From Quisquiliibacterium transsilvanicum (lineage in GTDB: Bacteria > Pseudomonadota > Gammaproteobacteria > Burkholderiales > Burkholderiaceae_E), in contig NZ_JACHGB010000008.1 of NCBI RefSeq assembly GCF_014202215.1, positions 62,001 to 126,000 on the forward strand: 64,000 bases of DNA, in the 5' to 3' direction. Shown one piece after another: positions 9,245-21,524 of this stretch. The notes under the pieces are model-generated. The model had not been told where the DNA came from, did not search any database, and worked only from the letters and a program-made list of their open reading frames with translations. Position numbers and translations under genes: made by a program. Numbering within the stretch: the stretch's first letter is position 1; the number at the start of each line of letters is the position of its first letter.

Positions 9245-9886
9245 TCAGTCGTCCGGCGTCGCGATCGCGATGCGCCCGTCCACCGGGCCGCAGCCGAGCC
9301 GGATCACCGCGGGCTCCGGACCGGTGAGGTCGACCACCGTGGTGGCGTCGAAGGGCTGGCCGCCGGCGTCGACGACCGCCTCGATGCGGCGCGCGAGCCG
9401 CTCGAGGATCTCGTCGGCCTCGTGCAGCGGATCCTCGTCGCCGGGCAGGATCAGGCTCGAGCAGATCAGCGGTGCGCCATGGGCCTCGAGCAGGCCGTCG
9501 ATCACCGGCGAGGCCGGCACCCGCAGGCCGATCGTCTTGCGCGACGGATGCCAGAGCCTGCGCGGCACCTCTTTGGTGGCCGGCAGCACGAAGGTGTAGG
9601 GCCCGGGGGTCCACTCGCGCAGGAAGCGGAACTGGCGGTTGTCCACCTGAGCATAGGTGGACAGCTCGGAGAGGTCGCGGCACATCAGCGTCAGCAGGTG
9701 CTTGTCGCCGATGCCGCGCACCGCGCGCAGCCGCTCCACCGCCGCCTTGTCATCGAGCTGGCATGCGATCACGTAGCAGGCGTCGGTGGGCAGGGCGAGG
9801 AGGCCGCCGCCGCGCAGGATCTCGGCGGCCTGGCGCAGCAGGCGCGGCTGCGGATGCGTGGGATGGACGATGAAACGTTGTGTCAT
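9245..9886 (-). CDS. YciO/Sua5/YrdC-type threonylcarbamoyl-AMP synthase-like protein
   Basis: A 213-residue single-domain YrdC-fold protein of the YciO branch. The conserved opening GGLLALPTDACYVIACQL and later WTPGPYTFVLPATKEVPRR and TIGLRVP are family hallmarks. TsaC/Sua5 enzymes make threonylcarbamoyl-adenylate for the t6A modification of tRNA; YciO paralogues bind similar ligands but their role is less settled. It follows the PHP gene by 29 bases and precedes trpS by 58 bases, and this neighbourhood is common in betaproteobacteria. A GGGAGGTG ribosome site is visible before the start. Confidence 0.9.
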   Translation of the reverse strand: MTQRFIVHPTHPQPRLLRQAAEILRGGGLLALPTDACYVIACQLDDKAAVERLRAVRGIGDKHLLTLMCRDLSELSTYAQVDNRQFRFLREWTPGPYTFVLPATKEVPRRLWHPSRKTIGLRVPASPVIDGLLEAHGAPLICSSLILPGDEDPLHEADEILERLARRIEAVVDAGGQPFDATTVVDLTGPEPAVIRLGCGPVDGRIAIATPDD

Positions 9887-9915
9887 GGGAGGTGTCTAGT
9901 TACGGTTGCGCGCGC

Positions 9916-10767
9916 TCAGTTCCAGGCGCTCCACACCGGAACGAGGTCGCCCGGCAGCGGCGGCAGCCCGCCGAGGTCGACGCGGCCTTCCTGCGGACCG
10001 TGGAAATCGGAGCCGCGGGATGCCTTCAGGGAGAACTCGCGGGCGTGGCGCGCGAACACCTCGTACTGCCAGGGTTCATGACTGCCGCACACCACCTCGA
10101 TGCCTTCGCCGCCCAGCGCGCTGAACTCCTCGATCATCGACCGCAGCGCGGTGTGTCCGAGCCGGTAGCGTCCGGGGTGGGCGAGCACAGCGACGCCGCC
10201 GGCCGCGCGGATCCAGCCCACGGCCTCCGGCAGGCTCGCCCAGCGATGGGGAACGAAGCCGGGCCGGCCCTCCGACAGGTACCTTGAGAAGACCTCACCG
10301 ATGTCCCTGCAGTGGCCGCGCTCGACGAGGAATCGCGCGAAGTGGGTGCGCGAGATGAGCTCGGGGTTGCCGACGAACCTGGCGGCCCCCTCGTAGGCGC
10401 CTGCAATGCCGACCGCGGCGAGCTGCGCCGCCATCTCGCGCGCGCGTCCGTCACGCCCTGACCGGGTGCGCGCCAGGCCCTCGATCAGATCGGTGCAGGC
10501 CGGATCGATGCCCAGACCCAGCACGTGGACCGTCTCCCCGGCCCAGCTGACGGAGATCTCGACCCCCGGCACGAAACGCATCCCGAGTCGGTGCGCCTCC
10601 GCCGCCGCCTCGTCCAGACCGGTCAGCTCGTCGTGGTCGGTGAGCGCGAGCATCTCGACCCCGTTCGCGTGCGCGCGGCGCACCACCTCCGCCGGCGCGA
10701 GGGTCCCGTCGGACCGGTCCGAGTGGCAGTGGAGGTCGGCGTTCAGCGCCCGGGCCGCAGGCTTCAA
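9916..10767 (-). CDS. PHP-domain phosphoesterase (RNase AM / YciV-like)
   Basis: A 283-residue PHP-fold phosphoesterase. Metal ligands are visible in DLHCHSDRSDG (11-21), the LTDHDELTGL segment near residue 42, the later PGVEIS and the C-terminal SRGSDFHG. Relatives include E. coli YciV/RnaAM, a 5'-3' exoribonuclease trimming rRNA and acting on 3',5'-bisphosphonucleotides. The start is a TTG at 10767 whose TTGA overlaps the stop of the upstream hydrolase by 4 bases, implying translational coupling. Length and motif spacing fit YciV well. Confidence 0.88.
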   Translation of the reverse strand: MKPAARALNADLHCHSDRSDGTLAPAEVVRRAHANGVEMLALTDHDELTGLDEAAAEAHRLGMRFVPGVEISVSWAGETVHVLGLGIDPACTDLIEGLARTRSGRDGRAREMAAQLAAVGIAGAYEGAARFVGNPELISRTHFARFLVERGHCRDIGEVFSRYLSEGRPGFVPHRWASLPEAVGWIRAAGGVAVLAHPGRYRLGHTALRSMIEEFSALGGEGIEVVCGSHEPWQYEVFARHAREFSLKASRGSDFHGPQEGRVDLGGLPPLPGDLVPVWSAWN

Positions 10768-11657
10768 GCGATGAACTCTTCGATCAGCCGGGCCACCGCC
10801 TCGGGCTGGTCGTGGTGGAGCATATGGCCCGCATCGTCGACGATCTCGGTGCGCAGCGAACGCAGCGCCAGCTTGCGCAGCCGGAACTCCTCGGTGTTGA
10901 GGAAGGCGTGCCAGCGCTCGGAATGGTTGGCCACCACCAGCATCACGTCCGCGCGAACCTCCCGCCAGCAGGCAAGCACCTCCTCGACACGATAGAGCTG
11001 CGCGTTGACGATCTTGTGGGCGGGGTCGCCGGCCAGCACGAAGCGGCCGTCCGGACCGGGCAGCGACCAGTGCTCGGCCAGGAAGCCGGCCTTCGCGGGG
11101 CTCAGTCGCGGGTTGTTCTGCGCCAGTCGCTCGGCCACCTCGGCGCGCGAACCGTAGTCGCGCAGCCGGGCGCCATGCCTGACTTCGTCGATCCAGCGCG
11201 CATACCGGGCCGGCGCCTGCTCGGGGCGGGTCGACTGCATCCCGAGGCCCTCGAGGTTGACCAGCCTGCGCACACGGTGCGGCCGCACCCCCGAGTAGAG
11301 CGTGGCGATGTTGCCGCCCATGCTGTGCGCCACCAGGTCGACCGGCTGGTCGGGCAGCAGCGTGTCGAGCAGGATGTCGAGGTCCGCGAGGTAGTCCGGG
11401 AACCAGTAGCTGTCCGCCCCCGGCCGGTCGGTCAGGCCGAAGCCCCGCCAGTCCGGCGAGATGATCCGCCAGTTCCGCTCGAAGGCATCCACGAGGAACT
11501 GGTACGAGGCCGAGACGTCCATCCAGCCATGCAGCAGCACCAGCGTGCCCTCCGCCGGGCGATCGGGTACGGGATCCCAGATGCGGACGTGATAGCGCAG
11601 TCCACGCACGGGATGGAACTCGGAACGGCTGTGACGACGAGGCAGGTAGCTGGGCAA
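10764..11657 (-). CDS. alpha/beta hydrolase
   Basis: A 297-residue alpha/beta hydrolase. The oxyanion-hole segment LLHGWMD lies at 41-47, the nucleophile elbow HSMGG has serine S112, and the catalytic histidine is in DDAGHMLHHDQP near the C-terminus. The substrate is not evident; haloalkane dehalogenase, epoxide hydrolase and esterase relatives share this layout. No ATG fits; a TTG at 11657 preceded by GCGGAG and a 6-base spacer is the best start. A perfect TATAAT lies 22 bases upstream. It is the first gene of the unit ending in trpS. Confidence 0.82.
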   Translation of the reverse strand: MPSYLPRRHSRSEFHPVRGLRYHVRIWDPVPDRPAEGTLVLLHGWMDVSASYQFLVDAFERNWRIISPDWRGFGLTDRPGADSYWFPDYLADLDILLDTLLPDQPVDLVAHSMGGNIATLYSGVRPHRVRRLVNLEGLGMQSTRPEQAPARYARWIDEVRHGARLRDYGSRAEVAERLAQNNPRLSPAKAGFLAEHWSLPGPDGRFVLAGDPAHKIVNAQLYRVEEVLACWREVRADVMLVVANHSERWHAFLNTEEFRLRKLALRSLRTEIVDDAGHMLHHDQPEAVARLIEEFIA

Positions 11658-11678
11658 GTGTGACTCCGCAAGCCTTGC

Positions 11679-11684
11679 ATTATA
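11679..11684 (-). promoter_or_regulatory. sigma70-like -10 element before the hydrolase-PHP-yciO-trpS unit
   Basis: TATAAT on the minus strand, about 15 bases before the ribosome site of the alpha/beta hydrolase gene. No convincing -35 hexamer is seen at 16-18 bases, so only the -10 match supports this. Confidence 0.45.
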
Positions 11685-11868
11685 AGAAGCACCGCCGACG
11701 CCTGCAGCAGCGCCCGTTCCGGTCCGGAAACCTTCCCGCCGCCGTTGGGGCGTCCGTGGCCTCGGGCTAGCATGCCAGCAGACCGGACGCGGATCGCTTA
11801 GACTTGCGCCCCTTTTCCGGAAGTCGGCGCCTTGTGCGCCCTCCGGGCCAATGACGACGGAACCCGCG

Positions 11869-12393
11869 ATGGCAATTTTCCAGCTCGACGACAGGATCCC
11901 CGAGATCGACCCCAGCGCCTGGGTGGCCGAAGCGGCCCAGGTGATCGGACGCGTGCGCCTGCGCGCCAACTCCAGCATCTGGTTCAACGCCACACTGCGC
12001 GGCGACAACGAACTCATCGACATCGGCGAAGGCAGCAACGTCCAGGAGTCCGCCGTGCTGCACACCGACCCGGGCGCGCCGCTGACCGTCGGCTCGGACG
12101 TGGTGATCGGCCACCAGGCCATGCTGCACGGCTGCACGATCGGCGACGGAACGCTGGTCGGGATCCAGGCGGTGATCCTGAATCGCGCGAAGATCGGACG
12201 CGGCTGCCTGATCGGCGCCGGCGCGCTGATCGCCGAGGACAAGGAGATCCCCGACGGCAGCGTGGTGCTGGGCGCCCCGGGCAGGATCGTGCGCCAGGTG
12301 AGCCCCGAGGAGGCCGAGCGCTTCCGCCAGAACGCCCGCAACTACGCGCAGCGCGCCGCCTACTTCAGGCAGCAGCTCAAACGCATCGCATGA
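11869..12393 (+). CDS. gamma-carbonic anhydrase family protein (YrdA-like)
   Basis: A 174-residue left-handed beta-helix protein built on hexapeptide repeats. The three zinc-binding histidines of the gamma class are present at H65 (LHTD), H82 (GHQ) and H87 (LHGC). Family members are trimeric; some hydrate CO2, while many bacterial YrdA-like proteins have little measured activity. The ATG at 11869 gives the usual MAIFQLDDRIP start; an in-frame ATG at 11851 would add six residues. Its stop overlaps the hslO start (ATGA). It is divergent from the alpha/beta hydrolase gene. Confidence 0.9.
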   Translation: MAIFQLDDRIPEIDPSAWVAEAAQVIGRVRLRANSSIWFNATLRGDNELIDIGEGSNVQESAVLHTDPGAPLTVGSDVVIGHQAMLHGCTIGDGTLVGIQAVILNRAKIGRGCLIGAGALIAEDKEIPDGSVVLGAPGRIVRQVSPEEAERFRQNARNYAQRAAYFRQQLKRIA

Positions 12394-13328
12394 GCGACTC
12401 GCTTCGACGTTTCCTGCTGCAGGGCGCACCGGTGCGCGGCGAGATCGTCTCGCTGGACGACGCCTGGCTCGAGGTGGTGAACCGCCACGAGCTGCCCGAC
12501 AGCGTGCGCGACCGCCTCGGCGAGCTGTCTGCGGCAGCGCTGCTGCTGGCCGCGACGCTGAAGTTCGACGGTTCGCTGGTGCTGCAGATCCATGGCGACG
12601 GACCGGTGGCGCTGTTCGTCGTCGAATGCGATGCCGACGGCGACTATCGGGCCACCGTGAAGCTGCGCGAAGAGGCGCCGACCCCGGCTGACGATGCGAG
12701 CCTGCGCGAGCTGGTCGACGTCGAGGGCAAGGGCCGCTTCGTCGTGACGCTGGTGCCAGGGTCGCCCGCGCCCGGGCGCCAGCCATACCAGGGCATCGTG
12801 CCCTTCGAGGGTAACAGCGTCTCGATGGTGCTCGAGCACTACATGGCGCGCTCGGAGCAGCTGCCCACCCGGATGTGGCTGGCGGCCGATGGCCGGCGCG
12901 CGGTCGGGCTGCTGCTCCAGCGAATGCCCTCGACGGGCGGCACCGCGACGGTGGCCCCGCCGGCCGCCGAGACGCCGATCGACGACGACGACGCCTGGAA
13001 CCGGATGCAGCAGCTGGCAGACACGATCACCCGCGGCGAACTGCTCAGGCTCGCGCCCGAGCACGTGATCCGCCGGCTGTTCTGGCAGGAGCCGCTGCAC
13101 GCCTTCGACGAGCGGCAGTGCCGCTTCGCATGCACCTGCACGCGCGACAAGGTCGCGTCGATGCTTCGCATGCTGGGCGAGGAGGAAGTGGAGGGAATCG
13201 TTGCCGAGCGGGGCGCGGTGGAGGTCCGCTGCGAGTTCTGCAACCTGCCCTATCTGTTCGACCGGGTCGATTGCGCCGAGCTGTTCGTCCCGGGCGTCAG
13301 CGGCCCGGGCCCCTCGCTACTTCAGTGA
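12390..13328 (+). CDS. hslO: redox-regulated chaperone Hsp33
   Basis: A 312-residue cytoplasmic holdase activated by oxidative unfolding. The zinc-binding redox switch is intact: CTC at C248/C250 and CEFC at C281/C284, with an additional C244 just upstream. The N-terminal chaperone core is complete and the length is near the usual 290-310. The ATGA overlap with the carbonic-anhydrase-like gene indicates coupling. The 3' end overlaps the convergent ftsB gene by 32 bases. Confidence 0.96.
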   Translation: MSDSLRRFLLQGAPVRGEIVSLDDAWLEVVNRHELPDSVRDRLGELSAAALLLAATLKFDGSLVLQIHGDGPVALFVVECDADGDYRATVKLREEAPTPADDASLRELVDVEGKGRFVVTLVPGSPAPGRQPYQGIVPFEGNSVSMVLEHYMARSEQLPTRMWLAADGRRAVGLLLQRMPSTGGTATVAPPAAETPIDDDDAWNRMQQLADTITRGELLRLAPEHVIRRLFWQEPLHAFDERQCRFACTCTRDKVASMLRMLGEEEVEGIVAERGAVEVRCEFCNLPYLFDRVDCAELFVPGVSGPGPSLLQ

Positions 13329-13668
13329 CCGGAGGGGTGCGCGCGACGCGCACCTCTTCCCCCGCGGCCGGATCCGCAGTGGGCATGCGCCGGGCGCCGG
13401 CGTCGGTGAACTGGATGAAGACCTCGTCGGCCCGCACCATGCCGAGCTCGTAGCGCGCCCGCTCCTCCACCGCCAGCAGGCCCTGCCGAAGATCGCCCAC
13501 TTCGCCCTCGAGCGAAGCGTTGCGCTCCGTCAGCCGGCGGTTGTTGCCCTGCTGCGACTGCAGCTGCCGATCGAGCTCCCACACGCGCAGCCAGCCGCCC
13601 TTGCCAAGCCAGAGCGGATACTGGATCAGCGCGAGCAGGCCTACGAGCGCGAGTGCGAGCAGCTTCAT
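13297..13668 (-). CDS. ftsB: cell division protein FtsB
   Basis: A 123-residue bitopic membrane protein: a short cytoplasmic tip, one transmembrane helix (about 3-20), then a periplasmic coiled coil (about 30-70) and the conserved [16 protein letters not shown] motif. FtsB joins FtsL and FtsQ in the divisome complex that controls septal wall synthesis. It sits 54 bases after eno, the same order as in E. coli and many betaproteobacteria. The low-complexity tail is coded by DNA that also codes, antisense, for the last ten residues of Hsp33. Confidence 0.93.
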   Translation of the reverse strand: MKLLALALVGLLALIQYPLWLGKGGWLRVWELDRQLQSQQGNNRRLTERNASLEGEVGDLRQGLLAVEERARYELGMVRADEVFIQFTDAGARRMPTADPAAGEEVRVARTPPVTEVARGPGR

Positions 13669-13722
13669 GCGCGCATCATAAGGGATTCGGGCGCCACCGC
13701 GTCCGCAAGCTGCGCCCGGCCG

Positions 13723-15048
<1,326 letters not shown>

Positions 15049-15906
15049 TCAGCCGGTGATCGTGGCCTCGGGGAAGCCGGCGCGCTTGACCGCCGCGTCC
15101 AGCTCCTTGAGGGTGAAGAGCAATTCCTGCATGCGGTCCATGGGCCAGGCGTTGGGGCCGTCGGAAAGCGCCCTGGCCGGATCCGGATGACTCTCCATGA
15201 ACACGCCTGCGACGCCGGCGGCCACCGCCGCGCGCGCGAGCACCGGCACGAACTCGCGCTGGCCGCCCGAGGAACTGCCCTGCCCGCCGGGCAGCTGCAC
15301 CGAGTGCGTGGCATCGAAGACCACCGGGCAGCGGGTCTCGCGCATGATCGCTAGCGAGCGCATGTCGGACACGAGGTTGTTGTAGCCGAAGGAGACGCCG
15401 CGCTCGCAGACCATGATGGTGTCGCCGCTGCCGCCGGCTTCGACGGCTGCCTCGCGCGCCTTGTCGACGACGTTCTTCATGTCGTGCGGCGCGAGGAACT
15501 GGCCCTTCTTGATGTTGACCGCCTTGCCGCTGGCGGCGACCGCGCGGATGAAATCGGTCTGCCGGCACAGGAAGGCGGGCGTCTGCAGCACGTCCACCGC
15601 GGCTGACACTGCGTCGACCTGGTACGCCTCGTGGATGTCGGTGAGCACGGGCACACCGATGGCGGAACGCACGTCGGAGAGGATCTTCAGTCCCTCGTCC
15701 ATGCCGGGGCCGCGGAAGGATTTCCCGGAACTGCGGTTGGCCTTGTCGAAGGAGGACTTGTAGATGAAGGGCACGCCGACGGCGGCGGCGATCTCCTTCA
15801 GGCGCCCGGCAGTCTCCATCGCCGACTCCCGCGACTCGATCACGCAGGGGCCCGCGATCAGGAAGAACGGCCGGTCAAGGCCGACCTCGAATCCACACAG
15901 CTGCAT
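15049..15906 (-). CDS. kdsA: 3-deoxy-8-phosphooctulonate (KDO-8P) synthase, metal-dependent class
   Basis: A 285-residue TIM-barrel enzyme condensing arabinose-5-phosphate with phosphoenolpyruvate to give KDO-8-phosphate for lipopolysaccharide inner core. The KANRSS and GPG motifs are present. The N-terminal IAGPCVIES has cysteine where the E. coli enzyme has asparagine, and the other three ligands (H in DATHS, E in MESHPDP, D in SDGPNA) are also present, so it belongs to the metal-dependent class. It starts 12 bases after the pyrG stop. Confidence 0.97.
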   Translation of the reverse strand: MQLCGFEVGLDRPFFLIAGPCVIESRESAMETAGRLKEIAAAVGVPFIYKSSFDKANRSSGKSFRGPGMDEGLKILSDVRSAIGVPVLTDIHEAYQVDAVSAAVDVLQTPAFLCRQTDFIRAVAASGKAVNIKKGQFLAPHDMKNVVDKAREAAVEAGGSGDTIMVCERGVSFGYNNLVSDMRSLAIMRETRCPVVFDATHSVQLPGGQGSSSGGQREFVPVLARAAVAAGVAGVFMESHPDPARALSDGPNAWPMDRMQELLFTLKELDAAVKRAGFPEATITG

Positions 15907-15918
15907 GCGCTGCTCCTG

Positions 15919-17630
<1,712 letters not shown>

Positions 17631-17693
17631 CCTGCCCGCGCCGGCCGATAGCCGGGCCGGGCGGGGCGAAAGACTGCAAAGCCGTGAAGAAAT

Positions 17694-18587
17694 TCAGTTG
17701 GACGGCATCGACGCGGTGCCGCCCGGCCAAGGAAGGCAGGCGAGCACTTCCACGCCGCCCGACTCCCCGTTGGCCACCGTGACACTGCCCCCGCAGGCCA
17801 GCGCGCGCTCGCGCATCGCACGCAGGCCCGCACCCTCGGTGCGGCGTGCAGCGAGGCCTGGCCCGTCGTCGCTGACCTGCAGCGTGAGCATGCCCGCCTC
17901 TCTGCGCACCGACACCACCACCGTGCCGGCGCAGCCGTGCTCCACCGCATTCTCGACGGCCTCGGCCACGATCCGCCAGGCGGCCGCCTCGACGAACACC
18001 GCACCGAGACCGAACGCCACGTCGCCGGCGGGTTCGACGAGCAGCTCGAAGCGGACCGCCTGCCGGCGCGAACCCCACTCGGCCAGCAATGAGCGCAGGC
18101 CCTCCAGCAGCCCGCCATGCTCGAGCGGCTCGGGCCGGATCCGGTGGATCGCCGCCCGGACCGAGGCCGACAGCGCGTCGGCGCTGCGCACCATCATCAG
18201 GGCCAGTTGCGCGAGCGAGGGCTCGCGCCCGGCCAGCCGGCTCTCGAGCGTGGCGGCGATGGTGCGGATCGCCACCGCGTGCTGACCGAGCTCGTCCTGG
18301 ATCGACTGGGCCAGCGCGCGGCGCTCGTCCTCGAACTCGCGCTCGAAGCGCAACGCCAGTTCCTGGCCGAGGTCGCGCTGCCGCTCCACTTCGAGCGAAT
18401 GGCGCAGCGCGTCGTCGCGCTCGCCACGGGTGCGCTCGAGCGCGCGATCCAGCGATGCGGAAGTGGATTGGTGCGCCAGCTGCTGCGATGCCGGCACGGC
18501 GTGCTGCGCGTGCTCCGGCGCTGCGGACGCGGGCTTGCACTCGGGGCGGGGCGCGGAGGCTCCGGACTGTTCGCGGGCGGAAGTCAT
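17694..18587 (-). CDS. NarL-family histidine-kinase-like protein lacking the phosphoacceptor His
   Basis: A 297-residue soluble protein with no membrane segment. Residues 1-45 are disordered, 45-90 form a charged coiled coil, then a HisKA_3-like dimerisation helix and a C-terminal HATPase_c domain. The ATPase boxes are present (N-box EAVENAVEHG, G-box DDGPGLAAR, then GAGLRAMRERA). In HisKA_3 proteins the helix reads ELHDELGQ with the phosphorylated histidine; here it reads SIQDELGQ, with Q97 replacing that histidine. It may act as an ATP-dependent regulator, a phosphatase or a degenerate kinase. No response regulator gene is adjacent. It is divergent from scoA. Confidence 0.78.
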   Translation of the reverse strand: MTSAREQSGASAPRPECKPASAAPEHAQHAVPASQQLAHQSTSASLDRALERTRGERDDALRHSLEVERQRDLGQELALRFEREFEDERRALAQSIQDELGQHAVAIRTIAATLESRLAGREPSLAQLALMMVRSADALSASVRAAIHRIRPEPLEHGGLLEGLRSLLAEWGSRRQAVRFELLVEPAGDVAFGLGAVFVEAAAWRIVAEAVENAVEHGCAGTVVVSVRREAGMLTLQVSDDGPGLAARRTEGAGLRAMRERALACGGSVTVANGESGGVEVLACLPWPGGTASMPSN

Positions 18588-18645
18588 CGGCTGACGGTCC
18601 GGAGAAGGAGACTGCCGGCATTCTAGGCCAGCAGACGCCGGTGGC

Positions 18646-18651
18646 TATAAT
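18646..18651 (+). promoter_or_regulatory. -10 element before scoAB
   Basis: TATAAT lies 33 bases upstream of the scoA start, followed by a GAGGTG ribosome site. The -35 region is poor. The element sits in the 97-base divergent gap between the kinase-like gene and scoA. Confidence 0.45.
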
Positions 18652-18684
18652 TCATCGCGAACGATCACTCCCCCGAGGTGCCTG

Positions 18685-19383
18685 ATGAGCAAGGTGTATC
18701 CGAACGCCCACGCAGCGCTCGCCGGCGTCGCCCAGGATGGCCAGACCATCGCGGTCGGCGGCTTCGGCCTGTGCGGCATCCCCGAGGCGCTGATCGCGGC
18801 GCTGCGCGATTCAGGTGTAAAGGACCTGACCTGCATTTCCAACAACGCGGGCGTCGATGGCTTCGGCCTGGGCCAGCTGCTGGCCACGCGGCAGATCCGC
18901 AAGATGATCGCCAGCTACGTTGGCGAGAACAAGGAGTTCGAGCGCCAGTACCTGTCGGGCGAGCTCGAGCTCGAGTTCACCCCGCAGGGCACGCTGGCCG
19001 AGAAGCTGCGCGCCGGCGGCGCCGGCATCCCGGCCTTCTTCACCCGCACCGGCGTGGGCACCATCGTCGCCGACGGCAAGGAGGTGCGTGAGTTCGACGG
19101 CCACCAGTACGTGATGGAGCGCGCGCTGACGCCCGACGTGTCCCTGGTCAAAGCCTGGATGGCCGACCGCGCCGGCAACCTCGTGTTCCGCCGCACCGCG
19201 CGCAACTTCAACCCGAACGTGGCGATGGCCGGCAAGCTCACCGTGGTCGAGGCCGAGGTCATCGTCGCCACCGGCGAGCTCGATCCCGACCAGATCCACC
19301 TGCCGGGCATCTTCGTGCACCGCATCGTGCACAACCCGAATCCCGAGAAGCGCATCGAGCAGCGCACCACCCGCCCCCGCTGA
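18685..19383 (+). CDS. scoA: 3-oxoacid CoA-transferase, subunit A
   Basis: A 232-residue alpha subunit of succinyl-CoA:3-ketoacid CoA-transferase. The glycine-rich [11 protein letters not shown] motif (about 24-34) that binds CoA is present, as are [13 protein letters not shown] and the [13 protein letters not shown] segment. With subunit B, encoded 17 bases downstream, it moves CoA from succinyl-CoA to acetoacetate and related acids for ketone-body or branched-chain catabolism. Ribosome site GAGGTG. Subunits are separate, as usual in proteobacteria. Confidence 0.95.
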   Translation: MSKVYPNAHAALAGVAQDGQTIAVGGFGLCGIPEALIAALRDSGVKDLTCISNNAGVDGFGLGQLLATRQIRKMIASYVGENKEFERQYLSGELELEFTPQGTLAEKLRAGGAGIPAFFTRTGVGTIVADGKEVREFDGHQYVMERALTPDVSLVKAWMADRAGNLVFRRTARNFNPNVAMAGKLTVVEAEVIVATGELDPDQIHLPGIFVHRIVHNPNPEKRIEQRTTRPR

Positions 19384-19400
19384 GCCCAGGAGACACCGAC

Positions 19401-20054
19401 ATGGCATGGACCCGCGACCAGATGGCGGCGCGCGCAGCACAGGAGCTGCGCGACGGCTTCTACGTGAACCTCGGCATCGGCCTGCCGACGCTCGTGGCCA
19501 ACCACGTGCCCAAGGGCATGGAGGTCTGGCTGCAGTCGGAGAACGGACTGCTGGGCATCGGCCCCTTCCCCACCGACGACGAGGTCGACCCCGACCTGAT
19601 CAACGCCGGCAAGCAGACGGTCACCACCCTGCCCGGTTCCTCGATCTTCTCCAGCGCCGACTCCTTCGCGATGATCCGCGCGGGCAAGATCAACCTGGCG
19701 GTGCTCGGCGCGATGCAGGTCAGCGAGTCGGGCGATCTCGCCAACTGGATGATCCCCGGCAAGATGGTCAAGGGCATGGGCGGCGCAATGGACCTGGTCG
19801 CCGGCGTCGGCCGCGTCATCGTGCTGATGGAGCACACCGCCAAGAAGAAGGACGGCACCGAGGATCTCAAGATCCTGCCGAAGTGCGAGCTTCCGCTGAC
19901 CGGCGTCGGCGTGGTCGACATGATCATCTCCGACCTCTGCGTGCTCGACGTCACGCCCTCCGGCCTGAAGCTGCTCGAACTCGCCCCCGGCGTCACTGCC
20001 GCCGAAGTCAGCGCGAAGACCGGCTGCCCGGTGGACACCTCCGGGTTCGCCTGA
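19401..20054 (+). CDS. scoB: 3-oxoacid CoA-transferase, subunit B
   Basis: A 217-residue beta subunit. The catalytic glutamate that forms the CoA thioester is E47 in SENGLLG, followed by [14 protein letters not shown] and [11 protein letters not shown] further down are typical. It is co-transcribed with scoA, with a GGAG site before its ATG. A strong hairpin follows in the convergent gap. Confidence 0.95.
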   Translation: MAWTRDQMAARAAQELRDGFYVNLGIGLPTLVANHVPKGMEVWLQSENGLLGIGPFPTDDEVDPDLINAGKQTVTTLPGSSIFSSADSFAMIRAGKINLAVLGAMQVSESGDLANWMIPGKMVKGMGGAMDLVAGVGRVIVLMEHTAKKKDGTEDLKILPKCELPLTGVGVVDMIISDLCVLDVTPSGLKLLELAPGVTAAEVSAKTGCPVDTSGFA

Positions 20055-20109
20055 GCGCGGTGGCGCGGGAGCGGCCGCCGCGGGCCAGCCGCGTTTCTTC
20101 GGCGAATTC

Positions 20110-20137
20110 GGGACGCGGGCGACTGACCCCGCGTCCC
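20110..20137. terminator. hairpin between convergent scoB and thioesterase gene
   Basis: A 10-bp perfect stem (GGGACGCGGG / CCCGCGTCCC) with an 8-base loop, between two convergent genes. There is no T-run on either side, so termination by this element alone is uncertain. Confidence 0.55.
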
Positions 20138-20147
20138 GCCGCGGGGC

Positions 20148-20582
20148 TCATCCCAGCCGCGGCGTGAGGATCGCCTCCCGGACCTGCGGCGGCAGCGGCC
20201 GGGACTTCTGCTGCGCGTAGTCCACCCAGACGCCCTTGGCCCCGCCGTAGGCGCAGACCGTGTCGGGATCGTCGGTGCGGCTCATCTCCACGTAGGTCTC
20301 GAAGCTCGAGGTGCCGAGCCTGCCCACGTAGTGACGGCACAGCACCGTGCCCGGATACTCGAACTGCCGCGCGAAGGTGCAGTAGGCGTTGACGACCACC
20401 ATCCCCTCGCCCGCCTCCGGCCGCGAGTCCAGGCCCATGGCTTCGAACCAGCTGATCCTGGTCTGCTCCATGTACCGGAAGTAGACGGTGTTGTTGACGT
20501 GGCCCATCGCATCCATGTCGCCCCAGCGGATGGGCACCTCGAGCTGGAAGACCAGCAGGCTGTCGGCGGAACGCTCGAACAT
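20148..20582 (-). CDS. acyl-CoA thioesterase, 4HBT / YbgC-type hot-dog
   Basis: A 144-residue single hot-dog domain. The signature RWGDMDAMGHVNN at about 20-31 contains the catalytic aspartate position of 4-hydroxybenzoyl-CoA-type thioesterases (D24, with H28 and N30). It hydrolyses acyl- or aroyl-CoA to free acid and CoA; the exact substrate is unknown. It starts 8 bases after the stop of the upstream SDR gene, so the two are likely co-transcribed. Confidence 0.88.
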   Translation of the reverse strand: MFERSADSLLVFQLEVPIRWGDMDAMGHVNNTVYFRYMEQTRISWFEAMGLDSRPEAGEGMVVVNAYCTFARQFEYPGTVLCRHYVGRLGTSSFETYVEMSRTDDPDTVCAYGGAKGVWVDYAQQKSRPLPPQVREAILTPRLG

Positions 20583-20590
20583 CTGCGCGC

Positions 20591-21376
20591 TCAGATGCCG
20601 AAGCCGTCGTCCGCGGCGATCACCGCGCCGTTGATGAAGCGCGACTTGTCGTCCGCGAGCAGCAGCAGCAGTCCATCGAGATCCTCGGGCATGCCCAGCC
20701 GCTGGCGCGGCAGCATCTGCACCAGCTTGCGCCCGCCCTCGGTCTCCCAGTGATGCTCGTTGAGCTCGGTCACGATGTAGCCGGGGCAGATCGCGTTGAC
20801 GTTGATGTTGTAGCGCCCCCACTCGAGCGCCATCGACTTGGTCATGTGAACGACGGCGGCCTTGCTCATGCAGTAGACGCCGATCTGCGAGAGCACCTTC
20901 AGCGCCGCCATCGAGGCGATGTTGATGATGCGCGCCTGGCGAGGCGCCGCCTCGCCGCTGGCCGCCTTGGCGCGCGAGATCATCCGCTTGGCAACCTCCT
21001 GGGCAACGAAGAAGGAGCCGCGCGTGTTGGTGTCGAAGACGAAGTCATAGTCTTCGGGCGTGACGTCGGCCAGCCGCTGCGTGGTGCTGACGCCGGAATT
21101 GTTCACCAGGATGTCGATCGGGCCGGCCTCGGTCTCGGCGTAGGCCACGGCCGCGCGGATGCTGTCGACGTCGGTGACGTCCATCGCGACGACGTGCGCC
21201 GCGCCGCCCGCGGCCTCGATCTCTGCGCGCAGTTCCTTCAGCCGCTCCACGCGCCGCGATGCGAGCACCACCTGCGCGCCGTTGGCGGCGAGCACGCGGG
21301 CGAACCGGGTGCCCAGGCCGCTCGAGGCGCCTGTCACGAGGGCGATCTTGCCGTTGAGTTCGAAGGTGGTAGGCAC
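20591..21376 (-). CDS. short-chain dehydrogenase/reductase
   Basis: A 261-residue classical SDR. The NAD(P)-binding TGASSGLG is at 15-22, NNSG in the middle, and the active site Y-x3-K appears as YCMSK with the catalytic serine in NIASMAAL. The C-terminal LADDKSRFINGAVIAADDGFGI is typical. The substrate is unknown; the neighbours suggest a hydroxyacyl-CoA or alcohol. The start is a GTG at 21376 with GGAG 5 bases before it. Confidence 0.88.
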   Translation of the reverse strand: MPTTFELNGKIALVTGASSGLGTRFARVLAANGAQVVLASRRVERLKELRAEIEAAGGAAHVVAMDVTDVDSIRAAVAYAETEAGPIDILVNNSGVSTTQRLADVTPEDYDFVFDTNTRGSFFVAQEVAKRMISRAKAASGEAAPRQARIINIASMAALKVLSQIGVYCMSKAAVVHMTKSMALEWGRYNINVNAICPGYIVTELNEHHWETEGGRKLVQMLPRQRLGMPEDLDGLLLLLADDKSRFINGAVIAADDGFGI

Positions 21377-21524
21377 GCTGGCTCCTTGTCTGTTCTTGAG
21401 GGTTCCGGATGGCGCCGATGATCGCACAGCGCGCGCATCCGGCCGCGGTTTGCGCCGAATGACCGATTGCTGGGAAAATCCCCCAGTTACGGCTCACGAC
21501 AGAACTGCGAAGGACAAGAACAGC

